Position numbers and translations under genes: made by a program
The notes under the pieces: model-generated
What the model was told of the DNA's origin: nothing
The model's database searches: none
Seen by the model: only the letters and a program-made list of their open reading frames with translations
Shown here: positions 16,976-24,541 of the stretch, one piece after another
How the letters are laid out: every line of letters begins with the position of its first letter
Position numbering within the stretch: position 1 is the first letter of the stretch
Source of the DNA: Prevotella sp. UBA6994
GTDB lineage: Bacteria > Bacteroidota > Bacteroidia > Bacteroidales > Bacteroidaceae
Length of the DNA stretch: 30,409 nucleotides
Assembly: GCA_002449845.1 (NCBI GenBank)
Contig: DJXW01000025.1
Coordinates: 23,052 to 53,460, forward strand
Direction of reading: 5' to 3'

Positions 16976-17656
16976 TCAAAGCGACAAGATAAAATCGTCC
17001 CATTCTTTTGAAGAACCCTTCTTACCAAACACCTTTTGGTAAAGACGACTGCGTGTGGTAGCTATGCCCTCCTTGGAGTGCGACGTGAGCGTACCGATAT
17101 CCTTGGGTTGCATCCTGACCTTGACCAACAAGCACACCCTATACTCATGGCTGCTCAACTTGCAAAGGCTATACAGACGTTCGGTAAAATTGGAATACAC
17201 GGAGTTGACCACTCGGTTCAGTTCTTGGAAATCCTCGTCACTCATACTCCGTCCCTGTGCCAGCAATGATTTTATTTTAAGATATATTTCACTGCCAAAG
17301 AGGATGGTCTCGGCTTGCTCGCGTTTCTCATTTTCAATCTTTGCCATCGTATTGGCATAGTCGAGGCGAGCCTTTTGCTCCTCCAGTTCCAACCTAAGCA
17401 TGGAATTTTCGTCACCCAACTTTTGGATGATTGATTCCAACTGAGCTATTCTTTGCAGGTTTTGCTCAATGTTTTGATTGCTGTTAGCCAATTGTTCCTC
17501 TTTCATCGCGTGTACCTTATTTAATCGCTCTTGCAACAAGAGGATTTTTCTCTTACTGTTTTGCACGGCAACGATAAACAGCACGATGTAGGTGACGCTT
17601 GCCAAGATGAGCAGAAACAGCTCTCGGTTGTTGAGTATGTCTAACACTTGATTCAT
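16976..17656 (-). CDS. Membrane-anchored coiled-coil protein with LuxR-like C-terminal HTH
   Basis: A 226-residue protein with a membrane helix at about 14-30 (LLILASVTYIVLFIVAV), a long coiled coil (about 35-120, rich in Q/E/L heptads) and a C-terminal domain (about 165-226). That domain has LSSHEYRVCLLVKVRMQPKDI and a recognition-helix-like SKEGIATTRSRLYQKVFG. The C-terminus matches the divergent LuxR/GerE-type helix-turn-helix that ends many Bacteroidetes TPR regulators. Here the TPRs are missing and replaced by a membrane anchor. I choose ATG 17656 because the promoter -7 box ends five bases upstream, excluding starts further up. It may be a membrane-tethered transcription regulator for the downstream NfeD-SPFH genes (inference). 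Confidence 0.78.
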   Translation of the reverse strand: MNQVLDILNNRELFLLILASVTYIVLFIVAVQNSKRKILLLQERLNKVHAMKEEQLANSNQNIEQNLQRIAQLESIIQKLGDENSMLRLELEEQKARLDYANTMAKIENEKREQAETILFGSEIYLKIKSLLAQGRSMSDEDFQELNRVVNSVYSNFTERLYSLCKLSSHEYRVCLLVKVRMQPKDIGTLTSHSKEGIATTRSRLYQKVFGKKGSSKEWDDFILSL

Positions 17657-17660
17657 ATTG

Positions 17661-17668
17661 CAAAGATA
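17661..17668 (-). promoter_or_regulatory. -7 element placing the transcript start at the LuxR-like ATG
   Basis: TATCTTTG on the minus strand, with its last base five bases from the A of ATG 17656. The predicted transcription start coincides with the start codon, so the mRNA would be leaderless. The -33 region is overlapped by the M48 terminator and matches TTTG poorly. Confidence 0.5.
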
Positions 17669-17671
17669 AAG

Positions 17672-17705
17672 AAAAAAAGCAAACCAAGCAAGAAACTTGG
17701 TTTGC
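17672..17705 (-). terminator. Rho-independent terminator of the M48 gene
   Basis: On the minus strand GCAAACCAAG (17696-17705) and CTTGGTTTGC (17679-17688) form a perfect 10-bp stem with a 7-nt loop, followed by seven T (17672-17678). It lies 72 bases after the M48 stop and directly abuts the promoter of the next gene. Confidence 0.82.
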
Positions 17706-17776
17706 AATAATTCTCAATTAACACGTGAGTTTGCAGAAGTTTGCAAATCACTGGAAGAAACGCAAAAAAAGGGTTG

Positions 17777-18676
17777 TTATCTCTTGGTAGTCTTCTTTTT
17801 TGTCGTACTCTTCTTCGTTGTAGTTGTCTTTTTTGCCGTGGTGGTAGTGGTCGTTGTCTTTGGAGGATTATAGTATTTCAACGCCTCTGGCAAGAAAGAC
17901 TTCTGAATGTTGTTGATACGAGTGGCATCAGAGGGATGGTCGCTGAAGAATTCCGACGTATTGTTGCCAGAGTTGGCAGCCATTCTTTGCCAGAAAGAAA
18001 CAGCCACATTCGGGTCGTAGCCAGCCATTGCAGCAAAGATCAATCCCATACGGTCGGCCTCTGTCTCATGATCACGAGAGTAAGCGAGGTTGCGGAACTG
18101 CAAACCTTTTTGTGCTATGATTTGTGCAATGTTTTGGGTGTTTTGTCCCATACCAAGCGCACCGGCAATGGCAGTTCCGATTTGCAAGCCATATTGTTGC
18201 TGTATTTGCTTAGACATCTGCTCGGCAGAGTGCTTGGCAACGGCATGGGCAATCTCATGACCCAGAACTATGGCAAGCGAAGCCTCATTTTGCGTGACGG
18301 GCAACAAGCCCTCATACACCACAATCTTTCCACCAGGCATACAGAAAGCATTGACATTGTTGTCTTGAACAAGATTAAACTCCCAACTGTATTGGCTGAT
18401 TTCATCCTGCAATCCATTGTTTCTCAGATACGTGGTAACGGCATTGGCAAGATTCTGCCCTACCCTTTGCACCATAGCGGTATTAGTGGCGTTAGTTGAC
18501 TTCTTGGCACTCTGCATGTATTTGTTATACTCTTGAGTGCTAAGGCTTAATACCTCTGCATCAGAAACCATCAATGTTTGGCGGCGTCCAGTGATGGGAA
18601 CAGTACGACTGGTTCCGCAAGAAGAAATGACCAGCGCTGCCACCAATCCCAACAAATAAAATTTTAGTCTTTTCAT
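17777..18676 (-). CDS. M48-family metalloprotease lipoprotein
   Basis: A 299-residue zinc protease. The start ATG 18676 gives MKRLKFYLLGLVAALVISSC, a lipoprotein signal with lipobox VISSC (Cys 20). A start at 18700 would overlap the predicted transcription start. Catalytic HEIAHAVAKHSAEQ (HExxH from residue 140) and the third-ligand motif HETEADRMG are intact, so it should be an active LoiP/BepA/YcaL-type envelope protease. The last 28 residues are almost only Thr and Lys, an unusual low-complexity basic tail. It is monocistronic between a canonical promoter and a terminator. Its neighbours (NfeD, SPFH) fit envelope quality control. Confidence 0.92.
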   Translation of the reverse strand: MKRLKFYLLGLVAALVISSCGTSRTVPITGRRQTLMVSDAEVLSLSTQEYNKYMQSAKKSTNATNTAMVQRVGQNLANAVTTYLRNNGLQDEISQYSWEFNLVQDNNVNAFCMPGGKIVVYEGLLPVTQNEASLAIVLGHEIAHAVAKHSAEQMSKQIQQQYGLQIGTAIAGALGMGQNTQNIAQIIAQKGLQFRNLAYSRDHETEADRMGLIFAAMAGYDPNVAVSFWQRMAANSGNNTSEFFSDHPSDATRINNIQKSFLPEALKYYNPPKTTTTTTTAKKTTTTKKSTTKKKTTKR

Positions 18677-18705
18677 ATAATTATAATGATTTAATATCAT
18701 ACTCG

Positions 18706-18736
18706 CAAAGATAAAGATATTTCATTAAATCTCAAA
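18706..18736 (-). promoter_or_regulatory. Promoter of the M48 protease gene
   Basis: TTTG (18733-18736), 19 bases, TATCTTTG (18706-18713) on the minus strand: an exact consensus promoter. The leader to ATG 18676 is about 25 bases. Confidence 0.65.
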
Positions 18737-18775
18737 ATTATTTGAACAAAATCTCCCCATTTACCGAAAAATCAC

Positions 18776-18783
18776 TATCTTTG
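18776..18783 (+). promoter_or_regulatory. -7 element for the two small plus-strand genes
   Basis: TATCTTTG on the plus strand predicts a start near 18788 and a 27-base leader before ATG 18815. It is back to back with the M48 promoter in a 138-base divergent gap. No TTTG is found at -33. Confidence 0.5.
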
Positions 18784-18814
18784 CAAAACTAAAAACCGAT
18801 AACACCGCATACGA

Positions 18815-19003
18815 ATGGCTAAAAAGAAGAAAGACCTATGGTGGTATATCCAAAAGGAATATGGATTGTTTGCCATGAAAAGAAAGTTTACGAAAGAGAC
18901 GGGCATTCCAACCACTCAAGCAGGATTGGAACGCAAGATTGGGAAGAGTATTCTCAGTTGGATTTTTGGTTCAGGAAAGAAGAAAAACGACAACGACGAG
19001 TAA
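18815..19003 (+). CDS. Small basic protein of unknown function (62 residues)
   Basis: MAKKKKDLWWYIQKEYG opens a 62-residue, lysine-rich protein (over a quarter Lys/Arg) with a central GIPTTQAGLERKIG and a short aromatic/hydrophobic patch SILSWIFG before a polar tail. I do not recognise a family. The coding potential is credible: there is a promoter just upstream, it abuts the next gene by two bases, and no overlapping reading frame competes. The basic, Trp-containing ends suggest nucleic-acid or membrane-surface binding, but that is speculation. Confidence 0.65.
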   Translation: MAKKKKDLWWYIQKEYGLFAMKRKFTKETGIPTTQAGLERKIGKSILSWIFGSGKKKNDNDE

Positions 19004-19005
19004 CC

Positions 19006-19545
19006 ATGAAAAGAAAGAAAAAAGCCATCCACGATTTATCCATGTCTCTTTTTACAAATGAGGAAATGTCTGGTGCTCCTGCTCCTATCATGGAACAAAC
19101 GTTTATTCCCCAAACGGATATCATGGAACCTGAGCCAATCCCTCAAACGGATATCTTGGAACCCGAACCAAAGAACGTAATACCAGCAGAAGATTTTTCG
19201 TCAGAGACATTTTATCATGAGCCTTCGTTTGAAGTGGACTCGCGCATCTTGACGAAAGAAATGTTTTTCGCCATTCGTCATCTCAAGCGATTAGACGTCA
19301 ATCAAGTAAGGATGATAGCCATGGAAATGGCAATGGTATGGCAAAACGGTAAGAATCTACAAGAGACATACGTACTGCAAAGCATACCAGACATGGAAAT
19401 AGACTACCATCAATTCATAGCCTATTATTATTGCAGTTTCAACATGGCATTTCCCAATATGATGGACAAGATACAACTGCCTTACGAGAAGGAGTTTCAA
19501 ACGGCTATGTACGACCTTGGTGCGCAGCGCGGTGGAGTTTCCTGA
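19006..19545 (+). CDS. Conserved-looking protein of unknown function (179 residues)
   Basis: Starts at ATG 19006, two bases after the stop of the 62-residue gene. The frame is open upstream, but only this start follows the stop-start spacing. The N-terminus is basic (MKRKKKAIHD). Residues about 30-55 contain an imperfect direct repeat (FIPQTDIMEPEP / IPQTDILEPEP), a Pro/Glu-rich linker. The C-terminal half is helical (TKEMFFAIRHLKRLDVNQVRM, IDYHQFIAYYYCSFNMAF). No known domain is recognised. Its last 41 bases are antisense to the end of the sigma factor gene. Function is unknown; pairing with the 62-residue protein suggests a shared role. Confidence 0.7.
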   Translation: MKRKKKAIHDLSMSLFTNEEMSGAPAPIMEQTFIPQTDIMEPEPIPQTDILEPEPKNVIPAEDFSSETFYHEPSFEVDSRILTKEMFFAIRHLKRLDVNQVRMIAMEMAMVWQNGKNLQETYVLQSIPDMEIDYHQFIAYYYCSFNMAFPNMMDKIQLPYEKEFQTAMYDLGAQRGGVS

Positions 19546-20218
19546 TTGCCGCATCTCTCACCTGTCGCACCCTTTCACGCTTGAGTTGCATCTTCTCACC
19601 AATCTCAGCCATCGTCAACTTATCTCCATTCAAGCCAAAGTAGTCTTCCAATACCTTACGTTCACGGTCGTTGAGCACAGACATCACACCCAACAACTCA
19701 GTAGAAAGGGTTGCTCGTTCAATGCTTTCATCCGCAGCCGTGGCATGTGGGTCTTCTAACACGTTAATCAAGCTAAAGTTGTTTTGGCTTCCAGCAGGTA
19801 TAGGTTCACTCATCGACATCATCTTCGAGCGTAGATGTTCTACCTTAGCAGCCTCTGTCATGGGTGTACGTAAGAATCCTGTCTGTTGCTCTATGGCTCG
19901 CTCCATATATTCACGGATATACGGTGCTGCGAAAGACACGAATCTCTTTTCGGGAGAATAACCATATTTCCTGGCAGCTTTCAACAAGCCCACGTTTCCC
20001 TCACTCACCAAGTCATCTATACCTACGCCCTGACCTGCATATTGGTTAGCAAGGGTTACGACGTACCTTAAATTAGCACTCACCAATTCACCGAGGGCTT
20101 TATCATCTCCGTTCTTGATACGCTCTGCCAATAGTTTTTCCTGTTCATCAGACAACAAGCTTTTATTGCTTATGTCATCTAAATAAATCTGTAAGCTTTT
20201 ACAATCTACTTTGCTCAT
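19505..20218 (-). CDS. Short, divergent sigma-70 family factor
   Basis: A 237-residue protein with sigma region 1.2 (LQIYLDDIS), region 2 (about 40-112: LVSANLRYVVTLANQYAGQG, DDLVSEGNVGLLKAARKYGY, FAAPYIREYMERAIEQQ) and region 4 (about 170-237: LNDRERKVLEDYFGL, LTMAEIGEKMQLKRERVRQVR). It is shorter than the roughly 285-residue primary factor of the phylum: region 3 is reduced. The promoter-melting Trp pair of region 2.3 (WWIRQ in primary factors) reads PYIRE (P99-Y100). It is therefore probably an alternative sigma factor, not the housekeeping one. It lies 32 bases after recQ and is likely co-transcribed with it. The 3' end overlaps the convergent unknown gene by 41 bases. Confidence 0.85.
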   Translation of the reverse strand: MSKVDCKSLQIYLDDISNKSLLSDEQEKLLAERIKNGDDKALGELVSANLRYVVTLANQYAGQGVGIDDLVSEGNVGLLKAARKYGYSPEKRFVSFAAPYIREYMERAIEQQTGFLRTPMTEAAKVEHLRSKMMSMSEPIPAGSQNNFSLINVLEDPHATAADESIERATLSTELLGVMSVLNDRERKVLEDYFGLNGDKLTMAEIGEKMQLKRERVRQVRDAAIRKLHRAAHQGRT

Positions 20219-20250
20219 CGTGTTCTACCTTTTTATTGGTTGGAAGAAAA

Positions 20251-22431
20251 TCAATTAGCCATTTCAGAGAAGAACTTGATTCTCACCAATCGGATTTCAT
20301 TCTCATCGTATTCACCGCCAAGTTCTTTCATGGCTACTTCCAAGTCATCTGTCTCACTCTCACGGAAATAGTCGTAAATGTCATCAACATGGTCATCGTC
20401 CATCACCTCTTCCAAGAAATAATCGATGTTCAGCTTCGTACCACTATAAACGATAGCTTCCACCTCATCGAGAAGTTCCTCAAATTCCAGTCCTTGGGCA
20501 AGGGCAATGTCATCTAAAGCCACCTGACGATCAATGTTTTGAATAATCTTCACCTTCAACATTGATTTCTTGGCAACTGTTCTCACTCGCAATTCTTCTG
20601 GTCGCTCAATGCCATTCTCCTTGCAGTGTTTTTCTATCAGTTCACAAAATTCTTTTCCATATCGCTTTGCCTTACCAGCTCCCACGCCTTGGATATTCTG
20701 TAACTCTTGCAGGTTGATGGGGTACATGGTAGCCATTTGCTCTAACGATACGTCTTGGAAAATCACGTAAGGTGGAACTTCCAACTTGCGCGCCATCTGC
20801 TTACGCAAATCCTTTAACATGGCATATAAGGTTGGGTCGAGAGCTGCACCTACAGCCTCTCCACTTTCATCATCACCCTCTTCCTTAAACTCCGCGTCTT
20901 CCACTATCATAAACGACTTAGGACTCTTGATATATCGTTTACCAGCTGCCGTAACCTTCAACAAGCCATAATTCTCCACGTCTTTCTTGATGTAACCCGC
21001 AATAAGTGCTTGACGAATCACGGGATTCCACAACTTGGGATTTTCGTCTTCACCAGAACCAAATTCCTCCAAGGTATCATGTTTGTGGGAAACAATGTCT
21101 TCTGTGGAGACACCTTTGATAAAATCTACCACATAATCTTGCCTGAAGTTTTCCTTGATAGCTAAAATAGCTTGAAGAACGATAAGCAACAGGTTGGTTG
21201 CCTCGTGCTTCTCCTTAGGATGCAGACAGTTATCGCAATTATGGCAATTGGGTTCCTTATATTCTTCTCCGAAATAATGCAGCAACATCTTACGGCGACA
21301 AACTGATGACTCTGCATAAGCTGCCGTTTCCTGCAACAATTGTCTGCCGATGTCTTGTTCTGCGACAGGCTTACCCTCCATGAATTTCTCCAACTTCTGC
21401 AAGTCTTTATACGCATAGAAAGCAAGGCAAATGCCTTCACCACCATCTCGACCAGCCCTGCCAGTTTCCTGGTAGTATCCCTCCAAGCTCTTGGGAATAT
21501 CATAGTGTATCACGAAACGCACGTCTGGCTTGTCGATACCCATTCCAAAGGCGATGGTAGCCACGATGATGTCGATGTTTTCCATCAAAAACTCATCCTG
21601 TGTTTGTGAGCGAGTGGCAGAGTCCAATCCCGCATGATAAGCAGCAGCCTTGATATCATTGGCTTGCAAAACGGCAGCAAGTTCCTCTACCTTCTTTCGG
21701 GAGAGACAATAGACGATACCGCTCTTTCCCGCATTTTGCTTGATAAACTTGATAATTTGCTTGTCAATATCCTTGGTTTTGGGACGTACTTCGTAATACA
21801 AGTTGGGACGGTTAAACGAACTCTTAAATTCCACCGCATCTAAAATGCCCAAACTCTTCTTGATGTCAGAGCGCACCTTATCAGTAGCCGTTGCTGTCAA
21901 TGCAATCACAGGAGCTGCACCTATTTTATTGATAGTAGGTCTGATATTCCTATACTCAGGACGGAAGTCATGTCCCCATTCAGAGATACAATGAGCCTCA
22001 TCAATGGCATAGAATGATATTTTCACTTCCTTGAGGAATGCAACATTTTCATCCTTGTTCAACGACTCCGGTGCCACATAAAGCAGTTTTGTCTTACCGC
22101 TCCTCACATCGTCTATTACTTGTTGGATAGCAGCCTTATTGAGCGAAGAATTTAAGTAATGGGCAACGCCCTCATCTTCACTAATGCCATTAACCACGTC
22201 TACTTGGTTTTTCATCAGGGCAATCAAGGGTGAGATGACAATGGCCGTCCCCTCCATGATGAGTGATGGCAATTGGTAGCACATGCTCTTTCCTCCACCA
22301 GTAGGCATTAGTACAAAAGTATTTTTTCCGTCCAAGAGATTATTGATAATTGCCTCTTGGTCTCCTTTGAACGAATCAAAACCGAAGTAATGCTTGAGAT
22401 TCGCTACAAGATTATAGTCTTTTTTTGGCAT
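20251..22431 (-). CDS. recQ: ATP-dependent DNA helicase RecQ
   Basis: A 726-residue 3'-5' helicase for recombination and fork repair. Superfamily 2 motifs are present: MPTGGGKSMCYQLPS (Walker A), AIDEAHCISEWGHDFRPEY (DEAH plus aromatic-rich loop), ALTATAT and QETGRAGRDG. The zinc-binding RQC region follows, with Cys residues in CRRKMLLHYFGE and NCHNCDNC. Then come winged helix, HRDC domain (about 540-620) and an acidic C-terminal extension. It is longer than E. coli RecQ (about 610) because of this extra tail, as in other Bacteroidetes. ATG 22431 is 44 bases after the clpX stop, continuing the clp unit. Confidence 0.97.
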   Translation of the reverse strand: MPKKDYNLVANLKHYFGFDSFKGDQEAIINNLLDGKNTFVLMPTGGGKSMCYQLPSLIMEGTAIVISPLIALMKNQVDVVNGISEDEGVAHYLNSSLNKAAIQQVIDDVRSGKTKLLYVAPESLNKDENVAFLKEVKISFYAIDEAHCISEWGHDFRPEYRNIRPTINKIGAAPVIALTATATDKVRSDIKKSLGILDAVEFKSSFNRPNLYYEVRPKTKDIDKQIIKFIKQNAGKSGIVYCLSRKKVEELAAVLQANDIKAAAYHAGLDSATRSQTQDEFLMENIDIIVATIAFGMGIDKPDVRFVIHYDIPKSLEGYYQETGRAGRDGGEGICLAFYAYKDLQKLEKFMEGKPVAEQDIGRQLLQETAAYAESSVCRRKMLLHYFGEEYKEPNCHNCDNCLHPKEKHEATNLLLIVLQAILAIKENFRQDYVVDFIKGVSTEDIVSHKHDTLEEFGSGEDENPKLWNPVIRQALIAGYIKKDVENYGLLKVTAAGKRYIKSPKSFMIVEDAEFKEEGDDESGEAVGAALDPTLYAMLKDLRKQMARKLEVPPYVIFQDVSLEQMATMYPINLQELQNIQGVGAGKAKRYGKEFCELIEKHCKENGIERPEELRVRTVAKKSMLKVKIIQNIDRQVALDDIALAQGLEFEELLDEVEAIVYSGTKLNIDYFLEEVMDDDHVDDIYDYFRESETDDLEVAMKELGGEYDENEIRLVRIKFFSEMAN

Positions 22432-22475
22432 AGTGTTGAATTTGTTAGGTGTAGAATTCAGGTTTTCGCATCATG

Positions 22476-23702
22476 TCAGGCAGATCGCAGATTAGATTTA
22501 TTCAATTGTTCTTTCGCATAATCAAGGGTTACCTCGAAGCTTTTCACTCTTTTGGATGGTATTTCAAACATAGCATCTGTCATCATCGACTCTACGATAG
22601 AACGAAGTCCTCTTGCGCCAAGTTTATATTCCACGGCTTTATCCACCACATAGTTCAGAGCCTCTTCGGCAAAAGTCAACTTGATTCCATCCATCTCAAA
22701 GAGTTTCTCGTATTGCTTGATGATGGAGTTTTTGGGCTCGATGAGTATCCGATGCAAAGCATCCTTATCAAGCGGATTCAGATAAGTAAGCACCGGCAAA
22801 CGGCCGATAATCTCGGGAATCAAGCCAAACGACTTCAAGTCTTGCGGCAAGATGTATTGCATCAGATTGTTCTTGTCAATCTTTTGCATGTTTCTCACTG
22901 AGTTATATCCCACTACATGCGTATTCAATCGTTGGGCTATCTTACGCTCTATTCCGTCGAATGCTCCACCACAAATAAACAGGATATTTCTTGTATCTAC
23001 GTGTATATAGTCTTGGTCAGGATGTTTCCGTCCTCCCTTTGGCGGTACGTTCACCATCGTTCCCTCAAGTAATTTCAGTAATCCTTGCTGTACGCCCTCA
23101 CCACTCACGTCACGCGTGATGGAAGGATTGTCGCTCTTACGGGCAATCTTGTCTATCTCGTCGATAAAGACAATACCACGCTGAGCTGCCTCTAAGTTAT
23201 AGTCTGCCACTTGCAGCAATCGTGAAAGGATACTCTCTACGTCCTCACCCACATATCCAGCCTCAGTAAACACCGTGGCATCTACGATGGTAAAGGGAAC
23301 GTCGAGCATCTTGGCAATGGTACGAGCCAACAATGTCTTGCCCGTTCCCGTACTCCCCACCATAATGATATTGCTTTTCTCTATTTCCACTCCACTCTTA
23401 TCAGCGGGTTGCTGCAATCTCTTATAATGATTGTACACGGCTACAGACAAGAATTTTTTTGCCTCTTCCTGTCCTATAACATACTCATCAAGATGTTTCT
23501 TGATATCCATTGGCTTCGGGATTTTCTTCATCTTGAATTGTCCGTTCTGTCCTTCTCCCGAACCTTCTTCCAATCCCGATGTCTTGACAATTTCGTATGC
23601 TTGGGTGGCACAACTCTCGCAGATGTACCCGTCAATTCCAGAAATCAGCAATCTCACGTCTCGATCACTTCTTCCACAAAAGCTACAAACTTTCTTTGGC
23701 AT
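22476..23702 (-). CDS. clpX: ATP-dependent Clp protease, ATP-binding subunit ClpX
   Basis: A 408-residue AAA+ unfoldase that delivers substrates to ClpP. The N-terminal zinc-binding domain has CSFCGRSDRDVR and CESC (four Cys). Walker A GSTGTGKT, Walker B FIDEIDKI, pore loop GYVGEDVE, sensor and Arg-finger region ERKIAQRL follow. The C-terminal small domain shows GARGLRSIVE. The ClpP-docking IGF-type loop is replaced by the local sequence LKSFGLIPEIIGRLP, which contains the conserved loop environment. It is 37 bases downstream of clpP, in the standard clpP-clpX order. Confidence 0.98.
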   Translation of the reverse strand: MPKKVCSFCGRSDRDVRLLISGIDGYICESCATQAYEIVKTSGLEEGSGEGQNGQFKMKKIPKPMDIKKHLDEYVIGQEEAKKFLSVAVYNHYKRLQQPADKSGVEIEKSNIIMVGSTGTGKTLLARTIAKMLDVPFTIVDATVFTEAGYVGEDVESILSRLLQVADYNLEAAQRGIVFIDEIDKIARKSDNPSITRDVSGEGVQQGLLKLLEGTMVNVPPKGGRKHPDQDYIHVDTRNILFICGGAFDGIERKIAQRLNTHVVGYNSVRNMQKIDKNNLMQYILPQDLKSFGLIPEIIGRLPVLTYLNPLDKDALHRILIEPKNSIIKQYEKLFEMDGIKLTFAEEALNYVVDKAVEYKLGARGLRSIVESMMTDAMFEIPSKRVKSFEVTLDYAKEQLNKSNLRSA

Positions 23703-23739
23703 GTATTTAATGTTTCCTTTCGTCTAATAATTATTAATG

Positions 23740-24411
23740 TCAACCAGCAATAGGCTTTCTGACCAAGATACTGTCAATCATGCCGTATGCTTTTGCCTCT
23801 TCCGCATCCATCCAGTAGTTTCGGTCACTGTCTTGCCATACTTTCTCGTATGGTGTGTGTGAATGTTCGGAAATAATCTTATAAAGCTCTTTCTTGAATT
23901 TTTGTATCTCACGAGCCTCTATCTCTATATCGCTTGCCTGTCCTTGCACGCCTCCCAATGGTTGGTGAATCATCACGCGGCTGTGTGGCAACGCTTGTCT
24001 TTTACCCTCTTGTCCTGCCACGAGCAACACGGCTGCCATAGACGCTGCCATTCCTGTGCAGATAGTTGCCACCTCACTGGCAATGAACTGCATGGTGTCG
24101 TAGATGCCGAGACCTGCGGTCACGCTTCCACCAGGAGAATTGATGTAAATGGAGATGTCTTTCGTGTCCACTGAATCCAGGTAGAGCAATTGTGCCTGTA
24201 ATGTGTTGGCAGTATAGTCGTCAATCTCCGTTCCCAAGAAGATGATACGTTCCATCATCAAGCGAGAGAACACGTCCATCTGCGTCACGTTCAATTGCCT
24301 TTCTTCAAGTATATATGGATTCAAATAATGTGCCTGCGCTTTCAACACATCGTCCAAGACCATCCCATTCATTCCTAAATGTTTGGTGGCATATTTTCTG
24401 AAATCGTTCAT
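23740..24411 (-). CDS. clpP: ATP-dependent Clp protease proteolytic subunit ClpP
   Basis: A 223-residue serine peptidase that forms the ClpXP barrel. The catalytic triad is visible: Ser in GMAASMAAVLL, His in RVMIHQPLGG and Asp in the YWMDAEEAKAYG region. Substrate-binding SPGGSVTAGLGIYDTMQ is present. A roughly 30-residue N-terminal extension precedes the mature ERQLNVTQMDVFSRLM region and may be processed autocatalytically. Preceded by a promoter embedded in the tig terminator hairpin (24440-24500). Confidence 0.98.
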   Translation of the reverse strand: MNDFRKYATKHLGMNGMVLDDVLKAQAHYLNPYILEERQLNVTQMDVFSRLMMERIIFLGTEIDDYTANTLQAQLLYLDSVDTKDISIYINSPGGSVTAGLGIYDTMQFIASEVATICTGMAASMAAVLLVAGQEGKRQALPHSRVMIHQPLGGVQGQASDIEIEAREIQKFKKELYKIISEHSHTPYEKVWQDSDRNYWMDAEEAKAYGMIDSILVRKPIAG

Positions 24412-24431
24412 GTTTCTATTCTAAAAAATTA

Positions 24432-24500
24432 ACAAAAAAAATTATCGACTTTTCTTATCATCGTTCTTTAGGAACAAAGATAATAAAAAAGTCGATAATT
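24432..24500 (-). terminator. tig terminator hairpin containing the clpP promoter box
   Basis: AATTATCGACTTTT (minus strand, 24500-24487) pairs perfectly with AAAAGTCGATAATT (24453-24440). The stem continues inward over about 12 further pairs, with a 1-nt and a 3-nt bulge, to the loop CTAAA (24471-24467). It is followed by a run of T on the minus strand (24439-24434). This ends tig transcripts, 42 bases after the tig stop. The clpP -7 box TATCTTTG (24475-24482) forms part of the inner stem. Confidence 0.75.
24475..24482 (-). promoter_or_regulatory. Predicted -7 element of clpP-clpX
   Basis: TATCTTTG on the minus strand, with TTTC (24502-24505) at exactly the -33 spacing (19 bases). The predicted leader is about 59 bases and retains the 3' arm of the tig terminator hairpin. 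Confidence 0.5.
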
Positions 24501-24541
24501 AGAAAACTTAGACAAATATTTTATCTTAAAAAAAGTTATTA

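Noticed and set aside
17729..17750. Direct repeat of GTTTGCA near the M48 stop
   Set aside because: Only 7 bases, two copies, in low-complexity DNA; no structure or phasing.
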